In this document: positions 35,175-47,039 of the stretch, one piece after another
Layout of the letters: each line of letters opens with the position of its first letter
Position numbering within the stretch: position 1 is the stretch's first letter
DNA from: Coprinopsis marcescibilis
Lineage: Eukaryota > Basidiomycota > Agaricomycetes > Agaricales > Psathyrellaceae
Reading direction: 5' to 3'
DNA length: 64,000 nt
NCBI GenBank assembly: GCA_004369085.1
Contig: ML210149.1
Span: 248,001-312,000 of the forward strand
The notes under the pieces: model-generated
What the model was told of the DNA's origin: nothing
The model's input: the letters and a program-made list of their open reading frames with translations, nothing else
Databases searched by the model: none
Position numbers and translations under genes: made by a program

Positions 35175-37049
35175 ATGGGTTTCATTCCTGGTCCCAGTGA
35201 CCCATTCTACGAACTTATGCAGCCACCCCCGGACGAAACCCCAGCACAGGCCACTGCTAGGCAGAAGCGTGAGCTCGATGCTCAGAGAGTAAACGACAAG
35301 ATCGACGAGGATATCAAGCAGGAGCGCGCTCGCGCGAAGAAAGAGCGTAATGTCATTAAGCTTCTCCTTCTCGGCCAATCAGAAAGTGGTGAGCAACCTT
35401 TTGTTCTGCTAGCTGGAATGAAAACTCACAGCAATTTCCTCAGGCAAGTCAACGACATTGAAAAGTAAGGAGGTGTGCGTGGGTACCCGCGTTAATTGCT
35501 TACAGTTGCTGTAGATTTCCGCATGCGCTACACGAAAGTTGAATGGGACCAGGAACGCAGTGGATGGAGATCTGTTGTCCAACTGAACATTGTCCGGTCC
35601 ATAACAACCGTTATACGCATCGTCGAGGCAGATATGAATGGCGAGGCAGCAGATTCGGAAGAGGAACAGCTCACCCCTATCGACACCGTCAAATCTGAAC
35701 CCCTCAAGTTCACGGACAGACACCAGTTGTTGATGATACGTCTTGCCCCACTGCTCAGTGTTGAAACCGAGCTCAAGCGTCGACTCGGGGCTGGTGCTGA
35801 ACATATTCATCCGGCTCCTATGTCCGCCACACCCTTCGAGGTTCCTCAAGCTTCCAGTCTGCGCAGGAAGAAACCTACGGAATTCTCAGTTCGCTCATGG
35901 AAGGACATTCTTGAAAATAACTCGAGGATTACCCATTCTGTTGAAGCAGCTGCGTCCGATGTCGACCTCCAGACTCTGACAATCGCTGGCTGCAAAGACG
36001 ACATGAAGGCATTATGGCAGGACAAGGCGGTGCAACAAGCATTACAACGACGGGGAATACAACTCTTAGACACTGCCGGATTGTAAGCCTTTCTTGTCTG
36101 GACGTTGACATGCACCTTACATGCCAACTCTTAGTTTCTTGAATGATCTGGACCGGATCGCGACGCGGGACTATGCTGTGACGGACAATGATATCGTCCG
36201 TGCACGGCTAAGGACTGTCGGGATGCAAGAGCATCGCCTAAGCTTTAAACATGGTCCGTGGGATGATCCAAAAAGTGGATTCAATTTCAGCTTGGTAAAT
36301 CTGCAATCTGACATAGACATTTCACAGCGGGGCGACCATCTGGATGGGAATGGCGGATATTTGATGTTGGTGGTTGTCGAACACTGGTATGTATGGCCTG
36401 AATCTTCTCCTTCTGGGCTGAGAATAGCTCTTTCTCAGCGTCGCGCATGGCTACCTTATTTCGAGGGTGTTAACGTGATAATTTTCCGTAAGCCTGTTTA
36501 CCTATTCGCCGTTCTCCCTTCCTTACTGGTCTTCAGTTTCGCCAGTGTCGGTATTCGATCAACGACTCGAAGAAGACTCACGCGTTAACCGTCTCGAGGA
36601 TTCTATTATCCTCTGGACGTCTATTTGCTCCTCGACACTCCTAGCCAAGACACAGCTGATCCTATTTCTCAACAAATGTGATCTCTTGCGGAGAAAACTG
36701 AAGCGGGGAGTTCGAGTCAATCAGTATCTTCCAAGTTATGGTGAACGACCGAACGAGGTTATGGCAGTTGTGAAATGTTCGTATGAGTTTCTTTTTTCTG
36801 TCGTTCTTGTCTTCTGACATCCATTCAGACCTTCGAGAGAAATTTAAAGACATACAGAAGCAATGTTCTCCCGAACATCGTTCAGCGTATATCTATCCAA
36901 CGACCGTCACGGTACGTCATGTCCGATTTCGAAATAATTATTCTATCTCATCGTATGGTTTCCAGGACACGGAAGCCACGGCAGTCACTCTGGAATCCGT
37001 CAGGGATGGCGTTCTGCGTGAAAACCTTGCTGCATCTCAGCTGATATGA
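35175..37049 (+). CDS. Divergent G-protein alpha subunit, basidiomycete type
   Basis: GTP-binding signalling subunit. ATG 35175 gives MGFIPGPSDPFYELMQ, then a charged helix, P-loop GQSESGKSTTLKNFRMRY (split by two introns) and a long low-complexity insert in the helical domain (~res 100-190). Switch I is ARLRTVGMQEHRLSFK, with the conserved Arg and Thr. Across two further introns switch II reads EWRIFDVGGCRTLRRAWLPYFEG. The G4 box is LILFLNKCDLLRRKL, and the C-terminus runs through IYPTTVTDTEATAVTLESV (G5-like) to REHL-type RENLAASQLI. Seven introns (eight exons). The catalytic Gln after DVGG is Cys here. Position 2 Gly would permit myristoylation, but the usual Ser at position 6 is absent. 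In-frame ATG 35142 would add 11 residues. Confidence 0.88.
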
Positions 37050-38124
37050 TCTCGGTTCTCGCGCATCTGTGCCACCAACACTCCGTTACGAACACCCACC
37101 CCTTCAAGTGGTCTCCCTCTTAGTTCACCTCATCGAGATGCCTATCAACTGTCATCTCCCGGCTCTGATAATGCCCTCCCTTATTGTCACTACAGGCCAA
37201 AGCGCAATGCTTTGACTGCGTCGCCTTCAGCTTACTCCGATGGTGGAGTAAGGCTCAGCACCGGCTCTGCTATCGTCGCAAGGTAATAAAACCGCCTTGT
37301 GGTACTAGGGTGGGAACACCGTTGGTCCTCCCGTGTCTGATTGGAAGACATGGAAGCACCCTGTTTCTACTTAGCGATGATGGCAAATGCAGTTCTCGTG
37401 GTTTCTTTTCAATTGATTTGATCTCGCGGTTTTCATTTTCCGAATACACGTTACATTTTGTTTTAATTTATACATCCTTCGTTGCTTAACGCTCATGGTT
37501 CCATTGTTAAACCACTATCAGACTCGTTTTCCTCGCAATTGGTTACACTTCGATAGTACATAATGTCATGTAATAACATCATCACACATCTGTATCATAG
37601 TATCTATCTACCTGAATTTATGGTCTGCCAATCCAATCCACGCCTGTTGAGCTTGCAGAGGAAGTATATAAGGTTAGGGTTTGTCGCGGCGGCCAAGGAG
37701 AACCAGCGCAGTGGAGAATGTTTCCAACAAATCATTGACGCGCCGTCTCCGTCTTAGATCTCAACCCACCACCAACATGTTTACGGTACTAATACCTGAG
37801 CCTTCTTGGACTAGCCCTGCCGACTGCGACCACCAATACAAGAGCCTTGGCGTTATTCTCATCACTGTTGATCTAGCAGCAGCCTAAACTAAATGCTCCT
37901 TGTCTGGCGAACGCTCGAAAACGAAACAGGATCCATGGCGCTCCATTCCGATCTCTGGATGTGTTATTGTGCTTTGCTGAGACTAGTTACATAGCTTCAA
38001 GCAACTTCGTTTCTGGAGTAAGAAAGCTGGCTCAGAGCTTACTCCATTTCTACTGGCTCCCAATCTTGGCTACGCCAATCCACAAAGACTACCAGCCACT
38101 TGACACCACGCTTATGCACCCAGC
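37050..38124. other. 1.1-kb intergenic region, no supported gene
   Basis: T/C-rich 3' flank of the G-alpha gene, then short frames with no features. The last 40 bp contain a TATA element for the next locus. Confidence 0.4.
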
Positions 38125-38130
38125 TATAAA
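38125..38130 (+). promoter_or_regulatory. TATA box candidate upstream of the chorismate-mutase-like locus
   Basis: TATAAA lies ~35 bp before ATG 38164. Close spacing to the ATG suggests a short leader or an ATG further downstream. Confidence 0.4.
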
Positions 38131-38163
38131 GACGTTTCAGCCTAAAGTACAGGGCCAGTAACG

Positions 38164-38764
38164 ATGATTTTCGCCAACTCTTTCCAACCTTGGCGATCCT
38201 GTTCCGTTTCTTGGCTTGCTGTCGTACTACTGAAGGCTCCGATCTAAAGGATTTTGCAGCGCGATGTTACACCCACCCGCTACCTGATCAACATCATACA
38301 GCTGACACTAGGAAAGCACCTTGGGGAGACCAGCATAGTGACTCAAAATTACACCTGCTGCACTTCCTTGGATGAGGTCAGGGCGAGAATCGACCACGTT
38401 GACTCCCAATTACTGGAACTACTCTCGCAAAGGTTGGTCGCATTCCAGTTCCTCCGACCAGAAAGTGTTAAAAATCAAGCCTGACGGGTGTAGAGCAGCA
38501 TTCTTACGAGAGGCAACCCGATTCAAGGCAACCCGAGACAGAGTCGACGATCCCCAGCGAGACTCGGAAGTGATTCAAGGAGCCGTGGACAATGCTCTCG
38601 GCGTCCACTTGCCACAGACCATTGCCAACGCGGTGTTTACTGCAATCGTTGAATCTAGCGTCGTTTTCGAGCTTTGCGTGGTATGCCATCCATACTTCTC
38701 TTCCGGCCATACCACGCAATCGACTGATAGCTCCAATATCTAGTTTGACTCGTTTCAGCCCTAA
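38164..38764 (+). pseudogene. Chorismate-mutase-like (AroQ fold) protein gene, 5' part apparently disrupted
   Basis: The 3' half is clear: SLDEVRARIDHVDSQLLELLSQR, an intron (~38434-38490), AAFLREATRFKATRDRVD, a segment with DSEVIQGAVDNALG and HLPQTIANAVFTAIVESSVVFELCV, then a last intron and a stop at 38762-38764. This is the three-helix AroQ chorismate mutase pattern (R-x2-I-D, LLxLLSxR, VIQ, FTAI) seen in small secreted-type fungal proteins. Upstream, a related-looking segment (CYTHPLPDQHHTADTRKAPWGD) is in a different frame from SLDEV with no AG between them to allow a splice, and I could not connect ATG 38164. A frameshift, sequencing error or decayed 5' end is likely. The start is provisional. 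Confidence 0.55.
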
Positions 38765-39492
38765 GCGCTAGATGCATATCGCATATCCGTACCCGACTGG
38801 GGAAGAGTAAATGCTTAGGCATATGGAGTCACCGAAGGAGTTGGCTCAGCTGGTTATTAACGTTGCCGAAGCCGTCGGTGCCACGTACGACAAGACTTCG
38901 AACCTGAGTATAGTAGGTTGCTTGTTGACGTCGCGAATGAATTGGAATACTCTGTGTCTCTCTTCTAGGACTCTACTTACTTTCTTCGTATGGGTTAGGT
39001 CTTCGACCGGGATGTCGCGGCCCAGAACGTCCCGCTTCGTAGAAGCAAGATAGCCATCACCTGATGCCGGCCAGCCCTGTACCCTGTGACCCATCTTGCC
39101 CTGACAAGCGAATTTGACATTGCAACATACAGCTGATGACGAGCATCATCGCCTATTTCAGCATCCTTCCTGCGGGACATGATGGGAGAAACGGTCTTGC
39201 ACGGTGATTTATCATCGAGAACTGCTACAAGTAGTCGCATCCATCCTGAGCTAAAGCAACCATCTCCTTCCCTCACTTTTCCCCTAGCTACCGCTGCTAG
39301 GTCTCAGCTCAAAGGTAATCGCAGAAGAACATACATGCGACCGAGATGATCCACTGACACGTTAATATAGACTCAACCTTATCTGAAAAGGACCTTGCCG
39401 TAACCCTCTTTCGGTTTCCTCTGCTTTATTGTTTCCCATAAGACGTGGACGTCTGTCCAAGAACTGTCTACCGGATTCCCCGACCCACGATC
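38765..39492. other. 0.7-kb intergenic region
   Basis: A short frame from 38811 (ESPKELAQLVINVAEAVGATYDK) looks protein-like, but no model or family could be assigned. Nothing else is seen. Confidence 0.3.
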
Positions 39493-40332
39493 ATGGCCGT
39501 CCTCACAAAAGTCGCCTCCGGCATGAAACGACGTATCCCGAGCAGTACTGGTGGTGCGCAGCAGGTTGCCCCAAGACAACAGCATCCTGTATCACAGGCG
39601 CCTGATCTGAAGCGCTGGAGCGACTTCATGAACCCATTCCCACCAGTTGGTCCTGGTGGTTACACGAAATACTACAAGTCGAAGAATGGAGCACCGACGA
39701 ATCTACATTTCCAGCTACCCCCATTATGCCACATCAACTATTTCACCTCACCACAGCCGAAACCATCCCCGAAAGCACCCTCCCAGTCGAGCCGGAAATT
39801 CCACTCTCGCCCTGATAAGGGAAACCTACACAAACTCACGTCGATACCCGAGTCCACATTAGAGATTCCAGACTTGCAGGCACCTCAGTCGCCAACAAGC
39901 ACGATCCAAAGCCCAGGGGGATCCTTACGACGGCGGAAACGTCGTCTACTGCGCACACCGAGTATCGAGCGTGAATTCGCAGATGCACGGGCACTGTTCG
40001 CATCTCAAACTGACCTGGGCCGCTCTGGCTCCACGTCATCTTCTCACTCTTCGACTACACAACGAACCCATCTTTCCTCCTCATCCGACTCTGACGACTT
40101 GAATTTCTCGCCTACCTCCACGGAGTCTGATATGCCATTGACGCCAAGGGATGATAGCATTCAAAACGACCACCATTTCAATTATCTTACGACGGATCCT
40201 TACGTGAAGAGACGTGACGTATACGAAGGGGTATTAGGGGAGGGGGGAGAAGAGGAGGGGTATCATTCGTTTCAGAGACCGGAGAGCTGGGCCACGTATC
40301 GCACAGCTCGTTCGCAGTTCTCCGAGGTCTAG
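39493..40332 (+). CDS. Disordered hypothetical protein, single exon
   Basis: ATG 39493 (MAVLTKVASGMKRRIPSS) gives ~280 aa without introns. The frame opens upstream at 39445. It is rich in Ser, Pro and Arg, with a basic patch SLRRRKRRLLRTPSIEREFADA (a possible nuclear signal and phosphosite), an acidic/Ser tract SSSSDSDDLNFSPTSTESD and a C-terminus YRTARSQFSEV. It contains an N-terminal block DLKRWSDFMNPFPPVGPGGYTKYYKSKNGA that looks structured. No domain is recognised. The long clean frame and composition argue for a real gene. Confidence 0.6.
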   Translation: MAVLTKVASGMKRRIPSSTGGAQQVAPRQQHPVSQAPDLKRWSDFMNPFPPVGPGGYTKYYKSKNGAPTNLHFQLPPLCHINYFTSPQPKPSPKAPSQSSRKFHSRPDKGNLHKLTSIPESTLEIPDLQAPQSPTSTIQSPGGSLRRRKRRLLRTPSIEREFADARALFASQTDLGRSGSTSSSHSSTTQRTHLSSSSDSDDLNFSPTSTESDMPLTPRDDSIQNDHHFNYLTTDPYVKRRDVYEGVLGEGGEEEGYHSFQRPESWATYRTARSQFSEV

Positions 40333-40665
40333 TGCCCCGTTACTTGGTTGGAATGATGATACGGCAGTTGCGGAGGGTTGCGGGTGTTTATGAATTATTG
40401 GTATTGTATGCTCTGTCGCGTTCATATGCAGATTAGGCTAAATGAAGGGAATGTAATTGAAGTACGGATCCTATAACGCGGTTTCCAACGCCTATCGTCA
40501 CGGTATCTGGTATGTATGTTGGATGTTGGATACGTGCTTGTTCGGAATGAGTTCAAAACGTGTTCGGCCAGGTGGCTTCAGCACAGAGGGCAAGGATGCC
40601 GCGTGGTCTTGATGAGATATCGATGGAGTCGGATATGCTGCGACTGCGTAGATGCCAGATTGCAC

Positions 40666-42100
40666 CTAGAGTTTTGCCTGATTTGAGGAAGATGCAGAGT
40701 CCTCCAAAATAGCCTTGATCAAAGGAGCAACAGCCTTGCGGGTCGCATCCGCGTTCTTCTGCTTGTAAACCCGAATCTTCGCGTTGGAAGGTAGGTTGTC
40801 GGACGTGTCTGACTTCCCAAACCAGAATTTCTTATGGACCTTTGCCTGCAACTCCTCGCTCCCTTCAATTCCTGTCCACAATCGATCTGCGAGTTGAGCA
40901 GTATCGAGTTTGACGCCGGGAGTTTCGCTCGGTTCCAGAATAATCCACGCCATTTCACGTTTGTGTTTGCCTCCGGCCTTCTTCTTGATCTTCTTCTCAC
41001 TACGGAAGGTAGTAAGGACACCCAAAATAGTGAGCCCACGTTTGCTCATCCAGGCCAGCGACTCGGTTTCCAGATTCCCTTTCGATCCCCAGACCTTCAA
41101 TTGAACAGGAACGGTGGCGAGTCCCACCTTGATCGTGGGTTGGCCCTCTGCCCAAGGCAAGGTGTGCGTGTACTCCTTGTAATCCCTCCGCAAGAGGTCC
41201 CATCCCCCCAAATGGCTTAAGTCGACCTTCTTCTTGGAAAGTTGCTCCGAAAGATCCTTGATTGGTTGAATCTCGTGGACGGAAGACGCGGAGAAGGATG
41301 AAGTGGATATAGACAAGGTAGTGTTTGACGCTAAAGATAGCGCGGCTTGACGGTCATCTTCTGTCGCTTTGCCACCGGGTTTGAGCCCTTGAGTGTCAAT
41401 TACGATGGCGGATAAGAGAAGGGTGGAGAGTTCCGCGGGTAGTTCTGAGGGAAGGAGGGAGGCTACTAGGGAAGAAGCGCTTCCAGACGGCTTGATTAGC
41501 CTGGGTGTAGCTGTGTCCTTGTATAGGCCTTCGTCTTCGTGGTGGTCAACGACACCAGTAACCTTGGCTTGTGGATTCCCTTCGCTATATTGTGACCCTA
41601 GTCGGTTATGGTCTACCAGAACGAATTTGTCTGTGGGGAATGGCTTGAAGTCGAGAATGTCGCTTGCCGAGAGCAGGGTTTCCTGAGGATTCGGGATTCC
41701 CGCGAGCTCCAACGCGTAGAGGTTCTCTGCTCGTAGAGTAAAGTCTTCTTTCGCGATCTGAATTAGGGGGATAGCAGACTCTCGCTTAGACTCGGAAAGG
41801 AACCATGCATAGCCTATTGCGCTGGCAATCGAGTCTAGGTCTGCGAATCGTCAGCGGGTAGGGGTACAAAAACTTTATCGTTTACGCACCTCCTGCTTCA
41901 TTACCCATAACTACTGTCCATTTCTTCGCACTTTCCGGTGATTCTTGTGCGTCCTTGAGAAAGTTATCCTTTGCATTCTGAAGGTATGTCGCCAGAGTCG
42001 GGCTGCAGGTGGCGACTGGCAAAGGGTTTGATAGCATACTGGAGGATTTCGTGAAACCAAGAGCCATGGATAACCGTCGTACGGGCCCAGGTTTGCTCAT
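40666..42100 (-). CDS. PPX1: Exopolyphosphatase, DHH/DHHA2 family
   Basis: Hydrolyses terminal phosphate from polyphosphate. Two exons: MSKPGPVRRLSMALGF...WTVVMGNEAGG, an intron (~41837-41885), then DLDSIASAIGYAWF (metal-binding DxD), FVLVDHNRLGSQY and VTGVVDHHEDEG (DHH motif), a linker, then a DHHA2 C-terminal domain including LLLSAIVIDTQGLKPGGKATEDDRQAA and WILLEP-type AWIILEPSETP. It ends NQAKL. The length (~420 aa) matches yeast Ppx1. Internal ATGs at 42064 and 42040 could be the true start, since the first 20 residues are less conserved. EMC2 lies 0.2 kb upstream on the same strand. Confidence 0.92.
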
Positions 42101-42311
42101 TCCTCTGGAATAAGGTAAACCGCACCTAACGTGGTAGAAAGGAGTAGAAAGCCGGCGGATAATTGTACAGGACAGCGTACAGCGGCGACCTCGTTGTGAT
42201 AGTCGGATGTAACATCATGATGGGGGAACGCGCGACACTCAAATTCTGTTCCCAATCGAGGCCTCGCAACTAGGGTATATTCGATGACAATGTTGGTCGT
42301 AATTACACATT

Positions 42312-43469
42312 TCAATTAAGGGATATCCACTTTTCCACCAACTTGCGCTGCTCAGCCAACTTCTCTCCCTTGTAAGCACTTAGAACCCTCTCGGTCGCGA
42401 GTTCATCGACCGCTTTAAGGTTCTTTGGCACCGCAGTATTCGACGGCGAAGATGCACTCGCAGAATCTACCAAGTGGCGGGAACACTGACGAGGCAATTC
42501 AGCAACTGGTTCGTATGATTCAAATGACGATTCAAAGGACTTACCAGTTTCACTCCCCACCAAGCCCGGAATGCCAACGACGACGGTGGACGGCTGTCAG
42601 GAGAATCAATATCCCGCTCAATCATATCCACGGCCACCAAGTACATCTTCAGGGATAGCGGTAGATCGCCTGCAGTGTAGGCTGTCTCAGCAAACTGGAC
42701 AAATGTGAATGGGTTCTGGGGGTTAAGGATGAGTGCATGGGACAAGGCTTGCAGGCCTGAGGTGTATCTGAAACGCTGGTTAGTCCAGCAAGGAGAGCCG
42801 TCTGAGAGCACTCACTGCCGGTTTGTGATATAGATATCAGCCAGTTCTAGCCATGCTTCTGGGTCGCTGTAAAACGTATCCAAATATTGGATAAGGTCCT
42901 CCGTAGCCTTCTCAATTCTCCCGGTGTTTCGCAAAACTGAGATTCTACGCTTCCAGGCGGCCTAGACAACTGAATTAGAAGGATTGGAGACCGAAACCCA
43001 GTGTACTCACAGCATTTGTAGAGTCCGCTTGCAAAAGGGTCTGGTAGTATTCTAAGACCGTTTCCGGTGACTCTGAAGCCTCCATGCGAATGCCAGTCAA
43101 TACGTCCACTCTAGGGGATTCGGGGAATTTGTCGGCCAACTGTTTAATACAGACCTGAGTTTGGAGCCGAATCAGAGAATGAAAAGCAGATACGACCAAA
43201 GTAGGCCTACATCTGCGACGTCCAGACGATCCAAGTCAATGGCTGCTAAAGCGAGTTGCTCCAGAAATGCCCATCCTGTAGCAAAAGTTGATTTAAGCAC
43301 CGTTCCATGGCATATAGAGCTAATGCACGGTCAATCACCCACCTTCTTCTCCTCGAGGAGATGTCCCTGATTTTAGAATAATGGACCCCCTCTTAAACAC
43401 CTCTTGTGAAGCTCTATTGTTGTTAACGCGGTAAGACGCAAGTTTCTGGAGGGCGGAGGAGACAGACAT
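42312..43469 (-). CDS. EMC2: ER membrane protein complex subunit 2 (TPR protein)
   Basis: Soluble TPR subunit on the cytosolic face of the EMC insertase. The start at 43467-43469 gives MSVSSALQKLASYRVNNRASQEVFKRG. The spliced exons read GWAFLEQLALAAIDLDRLDVAD, CIKQLADKFPESPRVDVLTGIRMEAS, AAWKRRISVLRNTGRIEKATEDLIQYLDTFYSDPEAW, ELADIYITNRQYTSGLQ and PFTFVQFAETAYTAGD, ending KLVEKWISLN. The RV-L-GI-ME-S segment and the 'D-EAWLELADIY' repeat are hallmarks of EMC2. Five or six introns. Its start is only 84 bp from the divergent FOL1 start. Confidence 0.92.
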
Positions 43470-43553
43470 GATGACGAGCGCTATTTGCACGACGGATTGA
43501 TCCCGTCGACGCCGTCGCGGATGCCAAACACAACTTCTCTTCCATCATCCACC
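43470..43553. promoter_or_regulatory. 84-bp shared divergent promoter (EMC2 / FOL1)
   Basis: Both start codons face outwards across 84 bp, so core promoters and both leaders must be compressed here or overlap the coding regions. GC-rich, without an obvious TATA box. Confidence 0.6.
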
Positions 43554-46309
43554 ATGGCCTCAAGGTAACCTAGCTTTAGACCAAGTTGTTCTATTCACAA
43601 AATCAGTCAGGATTCGAAAGATAGGGATGTGATTGTTGTTAACGACTTGACATTGCTTTTGCCTCTGGCAACTGGCGCGCAATGGCAAAATCTACACGGG
43701 CGACCTCCGGTCCTGCAGCCCATATCGATCTCGCTCCATATCGACTATGACATTAGGACTACAGCAGCAACAGACGACTTATCCTGCTCCATCGACTATG
43801 CTCAACTGGTGGACCAACTCAGAGACTGGCTTTGCTCTGATACGTTTCGTTCTTTTTCGAATCTACATCACATCGTGCAAGTCATCTCCAAATTCGTGAC
43901 CCAACAATACTCTGGCGTGTTTGAAAGCTATGACTTGAAAGTCTCGCAAGTCAAAGCACCAGCACAGTGCAACCGTGTATCTGTATTTCATAGGTCCGCT
44001 ATGGTTCACAACCAATGGCGAACGTCATACATGGTATACTCCATCGAAGATCTGCTTTGCCCCACAATTGTTGGCGTCGAACCTCAGGAAAGGGTTGACC
44101 GCCAAACTGTCATTGTCAACTGCAAAATTGAAAACACCAAGGAGAACGTGCTGATTGAGGCCCCTGACCTTAGAGCTTTAGTCAAACAAATCTACGAGGT
44201 GAGATGGTTTAGTTAGATTTATACACTTACAACTGCTGATTAGCTTGAAGGTCGTTTATCATTCAAACCATCTTACCATAGAGTCGCTAGCATCCTCCGT
44301 GGCCAAAGGAATTCTGACGATCGTCGCAAGTGATGCCCCTGTCAAAGTCATTATCAGCGTCGCGAAACCTCACGCACTTCCACTGGCTAGGAGCGCAGAA
44401 GTCATTATTTCTCGGACGCCTGAAGATTATGCACGAGAAGGCGACCAAGAACGTCACTCAACTCCCGAGACAATGACGTTGGTTCCTCAGAGAAAGCACA
44501 TCGCCGTTCTGGCACTGGGCTCTAATCTTGGAGACCGGTTCCGAAATATCGAATTGGCTCTTCGCTTATTGGAAGTTCCTGGAGAGCTTTTGCATTCGAA
44601 GGATCCAGAGAACGCTCATCACACCCATGAAATGGAGATTGCCGTTGTTGACACCTCCTTCCTCTACGAAACGGCCCCGATGTATGTCACAGATCAGCCC
44701 TCTTTCATCAATTGCGCTTGTGTGGTATGTGACTATACTCTAGGAAAAACTCTTTCTAATTCCCAGTAGATCGAAACCAATGTGTCGCCCCTAACACTGT
44801 TGCACTTGGTAAAGACGGTCGAGAAAATCGTCGGTCGTGTTCCTAGCATTCGCAACGGTCCCCGTGCGGTAGATTTGGATATCATCCTGTACGACAATGA
44901 TATCTTCGACAGCCGCCCTGCGCAAAAGCGACAGAATCTGGATGATCTGGAAGGATACTTGGTAGTTCCTCATCCAAGGCTGGCCGAACGGGAATTTGTG
45001 CTTCGTCCACTGAACGAGTGAGTACTTCAAGCTAGTATGTCGCCATGTGTTGACGTACTTCCAGTATCTTACCCGACTACGTCCACCCGCTTCTCAACAA
45101 AGCGATCTCCCAACTCCTACAGGAGCTTGAAATCCCACTCAATGAGCCCCCGATGCAAAAAATCATACCTTTCCCTCGCCTCCCACATTCTGACGATGAA
45201 GATCGCGGGGAATTTTCCGTTTGCCCTGCCCCTCCAACTCTGGAATTCTGGAATCACGGCGCTTCAAAGTTGCATTTTCCACGAGAATGCAGGACCCACC
45301 TCATGGCGACCCTGAATACAACGCCAGATTCGTTCTCGGACGGTTCATCTCATAACGATATTCCGAGAGCGATGGAGTATGTCAGACAATCAGTTTTGGA
45401 TGGTGCATCTATTATCGACATTGGAGGCTATTCGACTCGACCTGGAGCTGTGTTTGTCTCCATCGAGGAAGAAATCGACCGCGTTGTACCGTATATCAAG
45501 GCGATACGTAAATACGGCGCGGACGAAGACCAGGAGCAACGACTTGTTCAGCGGATTCGAAATGTCGTTATCAGCGTCGACACTTTCCGTTGGCAGGTCG
45601 CCGAAGCGGCTTTAGTTGCTGGAGCTAACTGTATCAACGATGTATACGCCTTTACCGGTCCAAACTCGTACAAGCAGGAAGACGAGGAGGAGAAGCAGCA
45701 ATGCGAAGCTATTCTCGAGTGCATGAAAACGATCTCGCGAGAGCACGCGGTGCCGGTGGTCCTGATGCACTCGAGGGGTGACGCAGGGCAGAACAAGGAT
45801 TATGCTGAATACAACTATGTCACACCTGAAGAGTCGGTCGTTGAAGGTGTTCGGCTTGAGCTTGGGGCCAAGGTGGACAGGATCGTCAAAGGAAAGGGTG
45901 GAATCAGGCGATGGCTTGTCATTATAGACCCTGGCATCGGGTTCAGCAAATCAGTTGAAGGAAATCTGAGTTTGCTGAAGCATGCTTCGAATGTTACAGG
46001 AAAGGCATCAATTGGGATTAGTGAGTGAACTACAAGCTCAATTCTTATACTTTCTAATGGAATTTAGGCAAATCTCAGAGGAACCCTTTGTTTGGATACC
46101 CTCAACTGATTGGAGTATCTCGAAAGTCGTTCCTTGGTACCATTATTCAATTTGGCGAACACGGAAAGAAGACTGAACCGAAGGAACGCGACTGGGCCAC
46201 GGCTGCAGCCGTGACGTGTGCTGTGCAACAAGGGGCTTCCATAGTTCGTGTTCATAATGTAGGAGCGATGAGCGACGTTGTGCGAGTTGCAGATGCGCTG
46301 TGGGCGTAA
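43554..46309 (+). CDS. FOL1: Trifunctional folate synthesis enzyme (DHNA, HPPK, DHPS)
   Basis: Converts dihydroneopterin to dihydropteroate. After a small first exon (MAS...) comes a DHNA region with two tandem modules (VVNDLTLLLPLATGAQWQN; IEDLLCPTIVGVEPQERVDRQ). HPPK follows with VLALGSNLGDRFRNIELAL and GPRAVDLDIILYDND. DHPS follows with HLMATLNTTPDSFSDGS, ASIIDIGGYSTRPGA, VVISVDTFRWQVAEAAL, LVIIDPGIGFSKS, LIGVSRKSFLGTI and VRVHNVGAMSD. The stop is TAA 46307-46309. The fused order is the usual fungal arrangement, mitochondrial in yeast. DHPS is the target of sulfonamides. Its TRP loop looks normal here. About five introns. Confidence 0.96.
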
Positions 46310-46515
46310 CTATTACTAGACTAGATTCACAAGTCAATTGAATTTGAATTGAAATCAATAAAGACGATACTGGGCTCGGCGCGTAGACCTTTTACTACAT
46401 AGTGTGCCAAGAAATGTCGCACTTCGGCAGTCGCCGAAACCTTATCACCAAAACTGCATAGATTACTCGTTCGATTCCTCACCGTCGCCCACGACTCACT
46501 CATCGTCAAGGCAAA

Positions 46516-47039
46516 ATGGGAAAAGGTACGACCGTCTTTGTTGGCCATGAACTCGAGTGCTAATGGCTTTCTCGTCGTCTAGTTCACGGCTCTCTTGCCC
46601 GTGCGGGTAAAGTCAAATCGCAGACACCGAAAGTTGAGGCGCAGGAGAAGAAGAAAACTCCCAAGGGCCGTGCTAAGAAGCGTCTTCTTTATAACCGACG
46701 GTGAGCATTTGGTCAACTGAAGGCGATTGGGCGACTCTGAACCTTTATTAGATTCGTCAACGTCACAACACTACCGGGCGGCAAGCGGAAAATGTGAGTA
46801 CAGTTCCAATATCTCGTCTGGAGTTCCTCTGCATACGTTGCTACGCAAAATGGAACACCACCTCTAGAAGATGATACAAGATTCGCATAGTTCACACTGA
46901 ATACTCGTGTTGATACATCATATCTTAGCATGTCTTTCGCTCCTATCTGACCTTTCCGATCTCATTCAATTATCGCTTCCGATACATTAATGCTGACTCT
47001 CCATCCTCTCTCTTTAGGAACCCGAACCCCGAGAAATAA
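46516..47039 (+). CDS. RPS30: 40S ribosomal protein S30 (eS30)
   Basis: Small basic protein of the 40S subunit: [20 protein letters not shown], then [43 protein letters not shown], 62 aa. Four exons, the last only a few codons. The first exon is 10 nt (MGK plus one base), and the third intron is over 200 nt (46793-47018). There is no N-terminal ubiquitin-like fusion (unlike animal FAU), as in yeast. About 0.2 kb downstream of FOL1. Confidence 0.95.

Noticed and set aside
34638..35378. 246-codon minus frame upstream of and over the G-alpha start
   Set aside because: It overlaps the G-alpha first exon on the opposite strand and the transposon end, with no domain. It is a shadow frame.
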